A stretch of DNA of 64,000 nucleotides from Alkalihalophilus pseudofirmus OF4. Its GTDB lineage: Bacteria; Bacillota; Bacilli; Bacillales; Bacillaceae_D. A program made the position numbers and the translations under genes. Shown in pieces: positions 16,459 to 25,893 of this stretch (positions are counted from its first letter, which is position 1; every line of letters starts with the position of its first letter). The notes below the pieces were generated by a model. It saw only the letters and a program-made list of their open reading frames with translations, made no database searches and had not been told where the DNA came from. The stretch lies in NCBI RefSeq assembly GCF_000005825.2, contig NC_013791.2, forward strand, positions 3,038,001 to 3,102,000, given 5' to 3'.

Positions 16459-17586
16459 ATGACAATAGACAAACAAGATTATTTCAAAACTACTTATGAA
16501 CAATCTCGAGAGGTATTCCGAGGACATTTAGACCCCATCAAGAAAAAGTGGCCTAATGCTGTGATTTCGACTAAGCCAATTGGTAATGAAGCTGATAATA
16601 CAATTGATATGATTTATGCAGAAGCCTTAACTGAAAATAAACAAGTCCTCTTTTTTACAATCGGTGAACACGGAATCGAAGGCTTTGCTGGTGCTGCTTG
16701 CACTCATCTATTTATCAATGAATACCTTGATCGTATAGACCCTCATACAACAGGCATATGTCTTATTCATGCACTAAATCCATGGGGGATGAGAAATTAC
16801 CGAAGAGTCACTGAAAACAATGTGGATCTTAATCGCAATTATCTCTACGATCCAAATTCTGTACCAAAAGACATCAATGATCATTATTCAAAAGAAAGTG
16901 AGATGTTCCTTCCAAATGGAAAAATAGCAGACCTCACACAAGAAAAGCGAAAGCTGTACACACAATTAAGTAAAGCTCTAGTCACTACCGGTTACAGCGG
17001 CATTAAAAAAGCGAAAGGAATGGGGCAGTTTGAATTTGAACGAGGAGTCTATTACGGCGGTAAACAAGAAGAGCCCAATACAGCTTATTTAAAAGAAATT
17101 CAAAAAAAGCTTTTATCGACATTCGCACGAGTCGTTCATATGGATTGGCATACTGCACTCGGCCCTGCTAATGAAATCACTATGGTTATATCAGACCTTG
17201 ATGGGCGCAGTGAAGAACAACTAAAAGATACCTATCAGCTGAAAAATATTCTTCCGTTCTCTGCTGATAAAGTAAAAGGAGATTCCACTCACCATTTTCA
17301 TAGAGTGAGAAAAGAAGAATATCCAGATACGAAACTTTTTTCGGCATTATTTGAATTTGGAACGTTTGGAACCGGAAAGAAAGCTGAATTTCGTGAATTT
17401 CAGACGATTATCTTAGAAAATCATTTATATTTTGAAGGGGCAAAAAAACAAGAAGATATCGATTGGATCATGAATGAATTTAAGGAAATGTTTTATCCGG
17501 ATGACCCAGAATGGAGAGATTCGGTTATAAAAGAAGCTCGTCTCGGTATTGAGGCCGTTTTAACAGCTGAGGATATGTTACATTAA
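16459..17586 (+). CDS. DUF2817 / M14-like zinc peptidase
   Basis: This 375-residue protein fits DUF2817, a cytoplasmic relative of zinc carboxypeptidases. The candidate HxxE zinc site is GEHGIEGFAGAA, the third zinc ligand His is in HMDWHTALGP, and the NVDLNRNY segment matches the substrate-binding Asn-Arg of M14 enzymes. A catalytic Glu is likely in LFEFGTFGTG. The family's substrates are not known; peptide or acyl-amino-acid cleavage is inferred. ATG 16459 follows AAGGGTG; an upstream extension has no ribosome-binding site. It has its own terminator shared with murC. Confidence 0.83.
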   Translation: MTIDKQDYFKTTYEQSREVFRGHLDPIKKKWPNAVISTKPIGNEADNTIDMIYAEALTENKQVLFFTIGEHGIEGFAGAACTHLFINEYLDRIDPHTTGICLIHALNPWGMRNYRRVTENNVDLNRNYLYDPNSVPKDINDHYSKESEMFLPNGKIADLTQEKRKLYTQLSKALVTTGYSGIKKAKGMGQFEFERGVYYGGKQEEPNTAYLKEIQKKLLSTFARVVHMDWHTALGPANEITMVISDLDGRSEEQLKDTYQLKNILPFSADKVKGDSTHHFHRVRKEEYPDTKLFSALFEFGTFGTGKKAEFREFQTIILENHLYFEGAKKQEDIDWIMNEFKEMFYPDDPEWRDSVIKEARLGIEAVLTAEDMLH

Positions 17587-17593
17587 TCAAGAA

Positions 17594-17620
17594 AACCCCC
17601 TGCAAATGCAGGGGGTTCCT
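17594..17620. terminator. Bidirectional terminator between DUF2817 gene and murC
   Basis: AACCCCCTGCA pairs with TGCAGGGGGTT, flanked by GAAAA and CCTTTT. It lies between the two convergent stop codons. Confidence 0.9.
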
Positions 17621-17621
17621 T

Positions 17622-18920
17622 TTAGTTTAACGTATTCTCATAGGCTTTTTGGAATTTTTGAATGTCTCCTGCCCCCATAAATAACAAGGTGCTGTTTTGA
17701 TGTTCCTTTAACCTTTCAACGTCTTCTTCAGTGATTAATTGAGATTGTGGAATGAGCTCCTGAAGATCTTGAATCGTTAACGATCCTGCTTGTTCACGAG
17801 CTGATCCAAAGATGTCGCACAGGTAAACATGATCTGCCAGCTTCAATGCCTCAGCAAATTCATTCAGAAATGTTTTAGTACGGGTAAACGTATGCGGCTG
17901 GAAAATAGCTACTACTTCATGGTCCTGATATTTCTTTTTGGCAGAATCAACTGTTGCGGCAATTTCAGTTGGATGATGTGCGTAATCATCAATTAAAATC
18001 TGGCTGCCGACTTTCTTTTCCGTAAAACGTCTCTTTACCCCTTGGAACGTTTTTAGATGTTCTTTAAGAACTTCTGCAGGTACATTCTCATAATGGCATA
18101 ATGCAATAACTGCAAGAGCATTTAACACGTTGTGATTCCCATAGCCAGGAATAGTAAATGTTCCGTATAAATTATTACGAACATACACATCAAATTTCGT
18201 TCCTTTGTCCGTCACTTCTACACTTCTTGCTTGGAAATCATTCTGCTCGCTAAATCCATAAAATACAACAGGTACATTCGCATGAATCCCTTGTAAATAT
18301 TGATCATCACCACAGGCTACGATTGCTTTTTTAACTTGCATTGCCATTTCACTGAATGCTTCAAACACATCATCAACGTCTTTAAAATAATCAGGGTGAT
18401 CAAAATCAATATTCGTCATGATACAGTAATCAGGTTTGTAGTTAAGGAAGTGTCTGCGGTACTCACAGGCTTCAAATACGAAATACTTTGAGTCTTCCTC
18501 CCCTTTACCTGTTCCATCCCCAATAAGGTACGATGTTGGGAAGGCTGAACCTAACACATGAGATAACAGCCCTGTTGTTGATGTTTTGCCGTGGCAGCCA
18601 GTAACAGCCACGCTCGTAAACTGTTGAATAAAGTCCCCCAAAAAGTGTGGATACTGATCAACAGGAATACCGATTTCCTTAGCACGAGCAACTTCCTCGT
18701 GGTCTTCCCCGTAAGCTGCTGAAACGATAACATGCTGATCTTCTTCGATATTATCTCTGTTAAATTCTAATAAAGAGATGCCTTTTTGTTCTAACGGGCG
18801 CTGAGTAAAAAATTGTTTCGCAACGTCAGATCCTTGCACGTTCTTCTTCATATCATGGAGAATTTGTGCTAATGCACTCATCCCCGATCCTTTAATTCCA
18901 ATAAAATGATATTTAGTCAT
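17622..18920 (-). CDS. murC: UDP-N-acetylmuramate–L-alanine ligase
   Basis: This 432-residue cytoplasmic ATP-dependent ligase adds the first amino acid, L-Ala, to UDP-MurNAc in peptidoglycan precursor synthesis. It has the N-terminal UDP-binding [14 protein letters not shown] motif, the Mur-ligase ATP loop [10 protein letters not shown], the central [12 protein letters not shown] and the C-terminal domain entry [10 protein letters not shown]. Length agrees with B. subtilis MurC. The start follows GGAGGTCCAACT. A consensus promoter lies at 19022–19050. Confidence 0.97.
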   Translation of the reverse strand: MTKYHFIGIKGSGMSALAQILHDMKKNVQGSDVAKQFFTQRPLEQKGISLLEFNRDNIEEDQHVIVSAAYGEDHEEVARAKEIGIPVDQYPHFLGDFIQQFTSVAVTGCHGKTSTTGLLSHVLGSAFPTSYLIGDGTGKGEEDSKYFVFEACEYRRHFLNYKPDYCIMTNIDFDHPDYFKDVDDVFEAFSEMAMQVKKAIVACGDDQYLQGIHANVPVVFYGFSEQNDFQARSVEVTDKGTKFDVYVRNNLYGTFTIPGYGNHNVLNALAVIALCHYENVPAEVLKEHLKTFQGVKRRFTEKKVGSQILIDDYAHHPTEIAATVDSAKKKYQDHEVVAIFQPHTFTRTKTFLNEFAEALKLADHVYLCDIFGSAREQAGSLTIQDLQELIPQSQLITEEDVERLKEHQNSTLLFMGAGDIQKFQKAYENTLN

Positions 18921-19021
18921 AGTTGGACCTCCAAATTCCTCATGGTTTCAAACCGCGTCCAAGTCATGTGTAAGTGTTGGGTTTATGTAAATCCATTTCA
19001 CCTTTTACGATTCACGTTATG

Positions 19022-19050
19022 ATTATAGCAGAAATACGAGCAATCACCAA
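19022..19050 (-). promoter_or_regulatory. Sigma-A promoter of murC
   Basis: On the minus strand TTGGTG (plus 19045–19050) and TATAAT (plus 19022–19027) are 17 bp apart, about 100 bp upstream of murC. Confidence 0.72.
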
Positions 19051-19133
19051 TTCGACTTGTTCCGCAGCACGAATTCCTCATTTTTGACGAGTACTTAAAT
19101 TATTACCAATTATTAAAACCATGATTTATTCCT

Positions 19134-19165
19134 AAAAAAAGTGACCCACTCAATTAGCGGGTCAC
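19134..19165 (-). terminator. Terminator of the nicotinate phosphoribosyltransferase gene
   Basis: GTGACCC pairs with GGGTCAC, with further pairing inside, followed on the minus strand by seven T. Confidence 0.9.
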
Positions 19166-19172
19166 CTAACCG

Positions 19173-20270
19173 TTAATCGACAAGTTCTAATCTAGGATTG
19201 TCGCGATAGCGCCTGCCGGCTTTCGCTTCATGTTCCCCATTTAGCAAGACATTGTCTCCTGTAAAACCAATGTGTATCTTAAGCAAACTTCCTCCGACCC
19301 CGTAAATATCAATAGGTACACCTTGCTCTTCATAGGCCTCAATACGCTCTGCATTAAATCCTCCGGTGGCTACAATTTTCACGTGGTTAAACCCTTCTTT
19401 ATCTAACGCTTCCCGAAGAGCAAATAATAGAACTGGATTAGCTCCGCGCGGGTCAAATGCCCCCATCACCTCAGGGTTTCTACAGAAATACTGGTCGACC
19501 ATCGTCCTAGATGTATCAACTCTGACTCCCTTTAATTCTTCTCCAAACTCCCTTGCTACCTTTAGGGAATCCGTTATCACGTCATTATTATAATCAACTA
19601 AAGCCATTAATTCATCTTCTGGGAATTCTGCTTTATATGCTTTAGTCGCCTCAACTACATCGCCTCTGAACAGTTGAATAAGAGCGTGAGGCATAGTCCC
19701 CATTCCTTGTTTACCCCACCACTCATTCATCGCATGAGTCGCCTGAGCTTTTGATCCGCCGATATAAGCTGCATAGCCGTCACCCGACTGCTGGGTAAAA
19801 TGATCGTCTCGATCTCCCATAAAAATGACTGGCTTTTGAACACCTGATTTTCTCGCTGCTTTTACGACATTATATACATTAGTTGCTACAGATGTTCTTC
19901 TAGCAAAAATCCCATCAATTATACCTTCTAAATAACCGAAGTTTTGATAAGGGCCTTTGATTGTTAAGACCGTTTCAAACGGCTTAATTTTATCTCCGTC
20001 CTTTAAAGAGCGGATTTCAAGTTCATCTGCATTTTTAGCAAATGTTTTAATTAATGCAATGACCTCATCAGTCCCGCAAAGAATAGCATGTTCTTTTTGG
20101 AAAAACTGCATCGTTACAATATTGTCTGAATGGTATTTTTCTACTATCTCTCTCGTTTTCAAAAAATAAACCGCCGAAAACCAGCCTTCATGAATGCGTT
20201 CATCAAATTTAAACGTTTGATTTGTTAAACGTTTAATTTCACCTTGCATCTTCAATTCAATTTCTTTCAT
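19173..20270 (-). CDS. Nicotinate phosphoribosyltransferase
   Basis: This 365-residue enzyme would make nicotinate mononucleotide from nicotinate and PRPP in NAD salvage. Recognisable parts are HEGWFSAVYFLKT near the N-terminus, GYLEGIIDGI, the GDRDDHF segment, VRVDTSRTM and the phosphate-binding ATGGFNAERI. It is the short single-chain form, shorter than the classic PncB. AAGGGG sits only a few bases before ATG 20270, so the start is slightly uncertain; Met8 is an alternative. The promoter is at 20389–20417 and the leader carries a 15-bp direct repeat. B. subtilis lacks it at this position (from memory). Confidence 0.86.
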   Translation of the reverse strand: MKEIELKMQGEIKRLTNQTFKFDERIHEGWFSAVYFLKTREIVEKYHSDNIVTMQFFQKEHAILCGTDEVIALIKTFAKNADELEIRSLKDGDKIKPFETVLTIKGPYQNFGYLEGIIDGIFARRTSVATNVYNVVKAARKSGVQKPVIFMGDRDDHFTQQSGDGYAAYIGGSKAQATHAMNEWWGKQGMGTMPHALIQLFRGDVVEATKAYKAEFPEDELMALVDYNNDVITDSLKVAREFGEELKGVRVDTSRTMVDQYFCRNPEVMGAFDPRGANPVLLFALREALDKEGFNHVKIVATGGFNAERIEAYEEQGVPIDIYGVGGSLLKIHIGFTGDNVLLNGEHEAKAGRRYRDNPRLELVD

Positions 20271-20318
20271 AGCCCCTTATACTCCTTGTACCCAACTATA
20301 GTTATCTTCTCTCTCTAT

Positions 20319-20353
20319 CTAGCTTATCTCGTTCTAGCTTATATCATTCTAGC
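20319..20353. repeat. 15-bp tandem direct repeat in the NAPRTase leader
   Basis: CTAGCTTATCTCGTT (20319–20333) is followed directly by CTAGCTTATATCATT (20334–20348) and a third partial CTAGC. It lies in the transcribed leader between promoter and start codon. Confidence 0.7.
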
Positions 20354-20388
20354 CGCATTTTACTAGCATCGAAACTCTTATCGTACTT

Positions 20389-20417
20389 ATCATATATAAC
20401 CTTTAGGATGAATACAA
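20389..20417 (-). promoter_or_regulatory. Probable promoter of the nicotinate phosphoribosyltransferase gene
   Basis: On the minus strand TTGTAT (plus 20412–20417) and TATGAT (plus 20389–20394) are 17 bp apart, giving a leader of roughly 110 nt. Confidence 0.6.
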
Positions 20418-20436
20418 GGTTAAGCAAGGATTTATC

Positions 20437-23226
20437 TTACCTGTTTGGGTATAACCTCTCTTCTAGCTCGATTTCGTCAACAAGAATATGTCTTGGCTTG
20501 CTGCCCATTGCTTCACTAATGACACCCATATCTTCCATCATATCTATTAATCTAGCCGCTCTATTATACCCTACTCTAAATCTTCGTTGTAAGCTTGAAG
20601 CAGAAGCTCCGCCTTGCTGAATCACAAAATAACAAGCTTCTTCTAGCAGGTCATCATCTTGTTCTGCGCTGCTTTGCATTTTTTTCAGCTGTTCTGGCGC
20701 AAAAAGATACTCTGGCTCTCTTTGTTTTTTCACAAAAGCTAATACATCTTCTATTTCTTCATCAGAGACAAATGTACCTTGAACCCGTACAGGCTTTGGA
20801 GCCCCGTTTTCATGGAATAACATATCTCCTCTTCCTAATAAACGCTCAGCCCCGCTCATATCTAAAATCGTTCTTGAATCTGTTTGTGAAGAGACAGAGA
20901 ACGCAATACGAGTAGGAATATTTGCTTTTATCAGCCCCGTAATAACATCTACTGACGGACGTTGTGTCGCTAATAATAAGTGAATCCCGCAAGCTCTTGC
21001 TTTTTGAGCAATCCGGCAAATGGAATCTTCTACATCTTGCGGTGAAACCATCATTAAATCGGCAAGCTCATCAATAACCACGATCATATAAGGAAGAGCT
21101 GGCTTGTCTTTTGATTCCGAATAAAGCTCATTATAACGAGTGACGTCTCTGACTCCTTGCTGGCTGAACAGCTCATAACGTCTTTCCATTTCCCCTACTA
21201 CCCATTTTAAAGCAGCTGTCGCTTGCTTTGCATCCGTGATCACTGGCGTGACAAGATGAGGTAATTTATTATACGGAGCTAGTTCAACCATTTTGGGATC
21301 AATTAATAATAATTTCACCTCATCTGGATTCGCTTTATAAAGCAAGCTGATTAAAACAGAGTTAATACAGACACTTTTTCCTGAACCTGTAGCCCCAGCA
21401 ACAAGTCCATGAGGCATTTTACGAAGGTCTGTCACAATTGGCTGCCCTGAGATATCCAATCCGAGCGCGACTGTAAGAGGTGACTCCGGCTTGATGAAGA
21501 CATCCCGGCGTAAAATTTCTCTTAAGAAGACTGGTTTCGATACTTTATTAGGCACTTCAATTCCAATCGTGTTCTTCCCAGGAATAGGGGCTTCAATTCG
21601 AATGTCCTTCGCTGCTAAAGCCAGCTTCATATCATCTGTTAAACTTGTTACTTTATTTACTTTGACTCCACGCGCCGGTTGAATTTCATACCTTGTTACA
21701 GAAGGTCCTTTTGTGACATTAACAACCTTTGCATCTACGTTGAAGCTTAGTAGAGTTTCTTCAAGAATTTCTGCTTGTTCTTGTAACCATTCACTATCCT
21801 GCTCCTCTTGATGCTGAGGATATTTTAACAGCTGGATACTCGGATGATTATATTCACTTTGCACTGTAACTTGCTGCGGCTGGACTTTTTGAGGCTTTTT
21901 ATCCTGAGGAAGCATCATCACATTAAAAGGAATGCTCTCTTTTGGTTTACTCCTAGCAGCTGCTTGATCGCTCTTAACCTCTGTCTTCTTTTCTACGATA
22001 ACTTCTTCATCTAGGCTGTTCTGAATACTTTCTTCAGTTTGGATAGTTTCGATCTGATTTGGTACATTTTCGTAACTTACTTCATTTTGTTCCACTGGCT
22101 CTGTGACTTGTGATGACGAAATTACTTCGTCCGCGGTATCCGTTTTAAATGCCTCTGCCTCGTCATCCTTATCTTCCTCTATCGTTTCAACAACAGATGC
22201 TGGTTCAACAGTTTCCTGAAACGGGCTCTCTACTGGTTTCTCTTCAACGTGTGGTAAGTCCTCTTTGAAATCAGTGGCTGTTTTTTGAACATCAGATGGA
22301 TCTGATTGAAGATTATGTTCAGGTATTTGTTCATCTACGGGTTCATTCACTGTTTGGGTTATTGCTTCATTTACTGTTTCAGCATCGTCATCCTCTATAG
22401 AAAGGAGGTCGTTTCTTACGTGGACATCGACTTTTTCAGGTATAGAATCAAGTATAGTTGACTTTTCAGTAGCAGAATCATCTTGTGTTGTTGATTCAGA
22501 GGACTTTTCTGCAATTTGATCTAGTACAGTTGCTGCAACTTGACTATTCCTCAGGTTTTCAGCTTTTAGAAATACTTCGAGCTGTTTTTCCATCGTTACA
22601 CTTGGACGTTTTGGCTCAATGACTTTCCCGTACCCAGGAAGAGAAGATAATAAAGATTCATCTTCAAGCATGTTTTTCTTTCTTTCTTTAAATCCATACA
22701 CCGGAGATGGTATAGAAGTGGGTTTGAACTCCTTCTTTGATTGAGGAAAACTGGGAGTATAACCTTGAGTATTCCCCTGAGAATTTCCTTGGGTTCGCTC
22801 CATTGCTTTTTCTTCAATTTTCTTATCTACTTTTATTTGTGACGGCTTATGTCTCTCTTGGCTTACTCGTTCTGTTCTTCTGGTACGTTTATTTTCAGGC
22901 TGTTCTTGTTCTGCCTGTCTAAATGTCTTTCTTGGACTGTGTTCAGTTTCACTAACTGAACGTTCCCGCTCTTGATTCTCATCTTCTATAAGAGGAAAAC
23001 GAAATTTACCAGGCTTAGGATATTGGTAGACCATCCGTGGTTCACTTTCGCGCTGCCCGCTTTCTATGTAGCCAAAAGACCTCTTACTGTTTTGGGCTGC
23101 TTGGGATGGATGATCCTCTGTTGTTTGTTTGTGACTTTTAATAGAAGTATTATCCGTTTCTTCCCCGCCAGATAAAGCCCCTTGGATCTTTTTAATCCAT
23201 TGCTTTAATGTATCCATACTCCTCAC
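20437..23226 (-). CDS. sftA: DNA translocase SftA (FtsK/SpoIIIE family, soluble)
   Basis: This ~929-residue motor clears chromosomal DNA from the division septum. The first ~430 residues are low-complexity, very acidic and lack membrane helices, which distinguishes SftA from SpoIIIE. The FtsK alpha domain follows, then the ATPase with Walker A GATGSGKSV (near residue 610) and Walker B VVIDELADLMM (near 717). A C-terminal gamma winged helix for DNA-sequence reading is present (FRVGYNRAARLIDMMEDMG). The start is uncertain between GTG 23226 and ATG 23217, since the purine-rich GTGAGGAG overlaps. In B. subtilis ytpR sits next to it; here it does not. Confidence 0.93.
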   Translation of the reverse strand: MRSMDTLKQWIKKIQGALSGGEETDNTSIKSHKQTTEDHPSQAAQNSKRSFGYIESGQRESEPRMVYQYPKPGKFRFPLIEDENQERERSVSETEHSPRKTFRQAEQEQPENKRTRRTERVSQERHKPSQIKVDKKIEEKAMERTQGNSQGNTQGYTPSFPQSKKEFKPTSIPSPVYGFKERKKNMLEDESLLSSLPGYGKVIEPKRPSVTMEKQLEVFLKAENLRNSQVAATVLDQIAEKSSESTTQDDSATEKSTILDSIPEKVDVHVRNDLLSIEDDDAETVNEAITQTVNEPVDEQIPEHNLQSDPSDVQKTATDFKEDLPHVEEKPVESPFQETVEPASVVETIEEDKDDEAEAFKTDTADEVISSSQVTEPVEQNEVSYENVPNQIETIQTEESIQNSLDEEVIVEKKTEVKSDQAAARSKPKESIPFNVMMLPQDKKPQKVQPQQVTVQSEYNHPSIQLLKYPQHQEEQDSEWLQEQAEILEETLLSFNVDAKVVNVTKGPSVTRYEIQPARGVKVNKVTSLTDDMKLALAAKDIRIEAPIPGKNTIGIEVPNKVSKPVFLREILRRDVFIKPESPLTVALGLDISGQPIVTDLRKMPHGLVAGATGSGKSVCINSVLISLLYKANPDEVKLLLIDPKMVELAPYNKLPHLVTPVITDAKQATAALKWVVGEMERRYELFSQQGVRDVTRYNELYSESKDKPALPYMIVVIDELADLMMVSPQDVEDSICRIAQKARACGIHLLLATQRPSVDVITGLIKANIPTRIAFSVSSQTDSRTILDMSGAERLLGRGDMLFHENGAPKPVRVQGTFVSDEEIEDVLAFVKKQREPEYLFAPEQLKKMQSSAEQDDDLLEEACYFVIQQGGASASSLQRRFRVGYNRAARLIDMMEDMGVISEAMGSKPRHILVDEIELEERLYPNR

Positions 23227-23313
23227 TCACTCTCTTTCTAATGTTTCACCATTTTTATGACTATTTAACTGACTATCATTCGTTCTAAAAATAGCCCTTT
23301 CATATATGAGTAG

Positions 23314-23340
23314 AAAAAACCACTAGTTAGCTCTAGTGGT
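23314..23340 (-). terminator. Terminator between ytpQ and sftA
   Basis: ACCACTAG pairs with CTAGTGGT and is followed on the minus strand by six T. It lies 110 bp beyond the ytpQ stop. A second hairpin without a T-run, CCATAATCA/TGATTATGG (23430–23456), spans the ytpQ stop itself. Confidence 0.82.
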
Positions 23341-23450
23341 TCTGTTTATTCGTATCAGCCGATCACAAAAAAGGCAAATCCGGCTTCATATGGCTTCATC
23401 AGCTATTAGCGTATTACTACCTGATTGTACCATAATCATTCTTTTGGTGA

Positions 23451-24251
23451 TTATGGCTGCTTTGGTTTTTTCTGAGCTAGAATGAAAGTAGGTTCTAGTT
23501 CTCCGTCCTCATACATGAAAGGCAGCGCGGTTACCGGCACTCTTCCTTCTCCAAAAAACTGAAGAGCGATCTGCGCGAGTACATCATACCCGCTGTCATT
23601 TTGAATGTCTGCCATAATTAAAACATCTTGGTGAGGAATTGCAACGGCCAATTGACCTGTCACTTTTTTCGCCATTTTCTCTAGGAGTGATGGATCAAGA
23701 ACTCGGCTTGCATCGTACCCATCCTTTGCACGTAAGAAATAGAAGGTATTTCCTGCAACCACATCTTCTTTCATCGGCTGTGGCAGCGACCGAAGATTGA
23801 AGCGTGACATTTCTCTTATTTTTTCAGCCGTCAGACCTGACTCACGTACCATTTCCTCATCAATCAATGTATAGGCTTCCCCTAGATCTATAGCATAATA
23901 GACACGAGTCTCTGCTGTATGTTCCTCAAATAGCAACGGTATGCCGTCTTTGGTCTCATCAGGGAAAGAAGTTGACCTGATAACAGGGAATATTTTATTT
24001 TCATTCCCTTTTAGAGAAGGTCGTTTATCCATCGTTGCAAGGCCAACTTCAATATAGCGGATGACCTCATCAATGGAATCATACTCTTCTCTTTCCCATT
24101 TTGCTAATAAAGGCTTTAAAGAAAGGGTTACTCCTTTATTCGTCTTACTATTTGTAATACGTAAGGTTGACTCTTTATGATTGTATGTGATGCTGCGATC
24201 ATCACGTTCTAATTTTTCTTCTACCATTTTTCTAAATTCACGAAGTTCCAT
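23451..24251 (-). CDS. ytpQ: YtpQ-family DUF1444 protein
   Basis: This 266-residue soluble protein matches B. subtilis YtpQ in length and layout (DUF1444): a charged N-terminus, a mixed alpha/beta body and the conserved VIRSTSFP, YAIDLGEAYTLI and LPFMYEDGELEP segments. The function is unknown. ATG 24251 is chosen because AAGGAGAG lies at proper distance; the upstream GTG overlaps it. In the B. subtilis order ytpP precedes it, as here. A terminator after ytpP (24331–24368) suggests ytpQ has its own transcript. Confidence 0.9.
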   Translation of the reverse strand: MELREFRKMVEEKLERDDRSITYNHKESTLRITNSKTNKGVTLSLKPLLAKWEREEYDSIDEVIRYIEVGLATMDKRPSLKGNENKIFPVIRSTSFPDETKDGIPLLFEEHTAETRVYYAIDLGEAYTLIDEEMVRESGLTAEKIREMSRFNLRSLPQPMKEDVVAGNTFYFLRAKDGYDASRVLDPSLLEKMAKKVTGQLAVAIPHQDVLIMADIQNDSGYDVLAQIALQFFGEGRVPVTALPFMYEDGELEPTFILAQKKPKQP

Positions 24252-24330
24252 TGCATACACTCTCCTTCATACCTTACAGTGTACCATTTCTAAGAATGGC
24301 TATCCAATGATTGAAATACGAGACCGATAT

Positions 24331-24368
24331 AAAAAAGGAGTATCCACATCACATGATGCGGATACTCC
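24331..24368 (-). terminator. Terminator of ytpP
   Basis: GGAGTATCC pairs with GGATACTCC with inner pairing CATCA/TGATG, followed on the minus strand by six T. Confidence 0.9.
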
Positions 24369-24375
24369 CTGCCGA

Positions 24376-24702
24376 TTAATAGCTGTTAGCTTCTGCTCTA
24401 GTTAAGAACTCAATAATTTCTTCTTCTGTTTTACGATCCTTGCTTACAAAACGATCTACTTCTTTTCCATTTGAAAAGGCTAAGAAGCTTGGGATGCCCA
24501 TCACCATGTGTTCTTGACATAGATCAATAAACTCATCACGGTCTACATAGTAAAAAGAAAACGAAGGGAAGTCCGCTTCAATTCTAGGTAAAATAGGTTC
24601 GATCACCCGGCAGTCAGGACACCAGTCTGCTGAAAACATAAATACGACCGTTTCATTTTCAGCCAGCTTGTTAAATTGTTCTACACTTGTTAATTTCTCC
24701 AT
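24376..24702 (-). CDS. ytpP: Thioredoxin-like protein YtpP
   Basis: This 108-residue thioredoxin-fold protein has the active site [13 protein letters not shown] (CPDC instead of the classical CGPC) and the cis-proline loop GIPSFLAF. The sequence strongly resembles B. subtilis YtpP. It probably works as a cytoplasmic thiol-disulfide or bacillithiol-linked reductase; the partner is unknown. ATG 24702 (third codon after an earlier ATG) fits the AAAGGGG ribosome-binding site. It lies 15 bp after an EIIC-like permease gene and is likely co-transcribed with it. Confidence 0.92.
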   Translation of the reverse strand: MEKLTSVEQFNKLAENETVVFMFSADWCPDCRVIEPILPRIEADFPSFSFYYVDRDEFIDLCQEHMVMGIPSFLAFSNGKEVDRFVSKDRKTEEEIIEFLTRAEANSY

Positions 24703-24717
24703 TATTCTCATTCCCCT

Positions 24718-25728
24718 TTATGATTGTTCTATCTTCATCTCTCCCATTTTAATATATCCTGCCTTTCTCATCCATTCAGAAATACCTAAACTTATTAAAG
24801 CAGGTAAAATAAAATATAGAAGCCCAACTGACAAAGCCGTTTGATAGCTGAACCCCATATCGGTAAATGTCATAATCGGCCCTACTAATCCGCTTGTTCC
24901 CATTCCAGCTCCAGCTGGATTATTCGTTAGCCCAAACATCGTAGTAGCGAACGGTGCTAAGATGGCCCCTGCTACCGTTGGAGGAATAAGAATGAGAGGA
25001 TGTCTAACGATATTGGCTATTTGGAGCATCGATGTTCCTAGACCCAACGCAATTAATCCAGACCAGCGATTTTCCCTGTAGCTGCTTACCGCAAAGCCGA
25101 CCATTTGAGCTGCACACCCTACTGTCGCGGCACCTGCAGCAATTCCTTCTAACCCAAGCATGATAGCGAGCGCTGCACTTGAAATAGGTGCTGTGAGCGC
25201 AAGCCCCATCAAGGTGGCAATAATGATCCCCATTAAAATCGGCTGTTGTTCTGTGGCCCACATAATCAAACTGCCAAGCTGTGTCATCCCTGCATCGATC
25301 CCAGGGCCAATCAGACTAGCTATCGTAAAACCAGACAAAATCGTCACTAGCGGAGTGATAATAATATCTATTTTTGTCTCTCCTGACACCATTTTTCCGA
25401 GTTCAGTAGCGATCACTGCAGCAACAAAACTTCCAGCTGGTCCTCCTAGCTGGAAACCAGCCGCGCCGCTGATTAGAGCAGCAAATAATACAAGCCGCGG
25501 AGCACCTAACCCATAGGCTACAGCTGCACCAATGGCCGGGCCGGTAAGACTCATAGCAAGCGCTCCAATTTCTATTAAAAATTCTAATCCAGTTTGCTCA
25601 CCCACTGTACGAATAATCAAACCTATAATTAATGAAGCGAACAGCCCTAAGGCCATATGACTTAATCCTGTAATGACATAGGTTTTCCAATGTAATTCAA
25701 TGCCTTTTCTTTTTAAGAAATTCTGCAT
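24718..25728 (-). CDS. PTS EIIC-like (EIIC_2 family) membrane permease
   Basis: This 336-residue polytopic protein has about eight to ten hydrophobic helices rich in Gly and Ala, and no cytoplasmic A or B phosphotransfer domain. Segments such as MSLTGPAIGAAVAYGLGAPR and NNPAGAGMGTSGLVGPI are typical of the EIIC_2 family of sugar-permease homologues. No EIIA or EIIB gene is nearby, so it may use remote partners or not be phosphotransferase-linked at all. The substrate is unknown. It is followed closely by ytpP. Confidence 0.8.
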   Translation of the reverse strand: MQNFLKRKGIELHWKTYVITGLSHMALGLFASLIIGLIIRTVGEQTGLEFLIEIGALAMSLTGPAIGAAVAYGLGAPRLVLFAALISGAAGFQLGGPAGSFVAAVIATELGKMVSGETKIDIIITPLVTILSGFTIASLIGPGIDAGMTQLGSLIMWATEQQPILMGIIIATLMGLALTAPISSAALAIMLGLEGIAAGAATVGCAAQMVGFAVSSYRENRWSGLIALGLGTSMLQIANIVRHPLILIPPTVAGAILAPFATTMFGLTNNPAGAGMGTSGLVGPIMTFTDMGFSYQTALSVGLLYFILPALISLGISEWMRKAGYIKMGEMKIEQS

Positions 25729-25893
25729 GCCCTCTCCTACTCTCTCATAACATTTAAATCATTTCTTTCCTATCATAACCGCAACCTTTACATGTGACAA
25801 GACAGATCACCAATGAATCTTGTCCTATTATTCGTCTCCAAAGAGTTCTTGCTTTATAATAGAAAGGGAAAAAATAGTAAAGGAGAGATGATT

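Noticed and set aside
23341-23450. Tiny frames between ytpQ and sftA as a ytpR remnant
   Set aside because: Only 14-codon frames without ribosome-binding sites; no similarity to YtpR can be seen.
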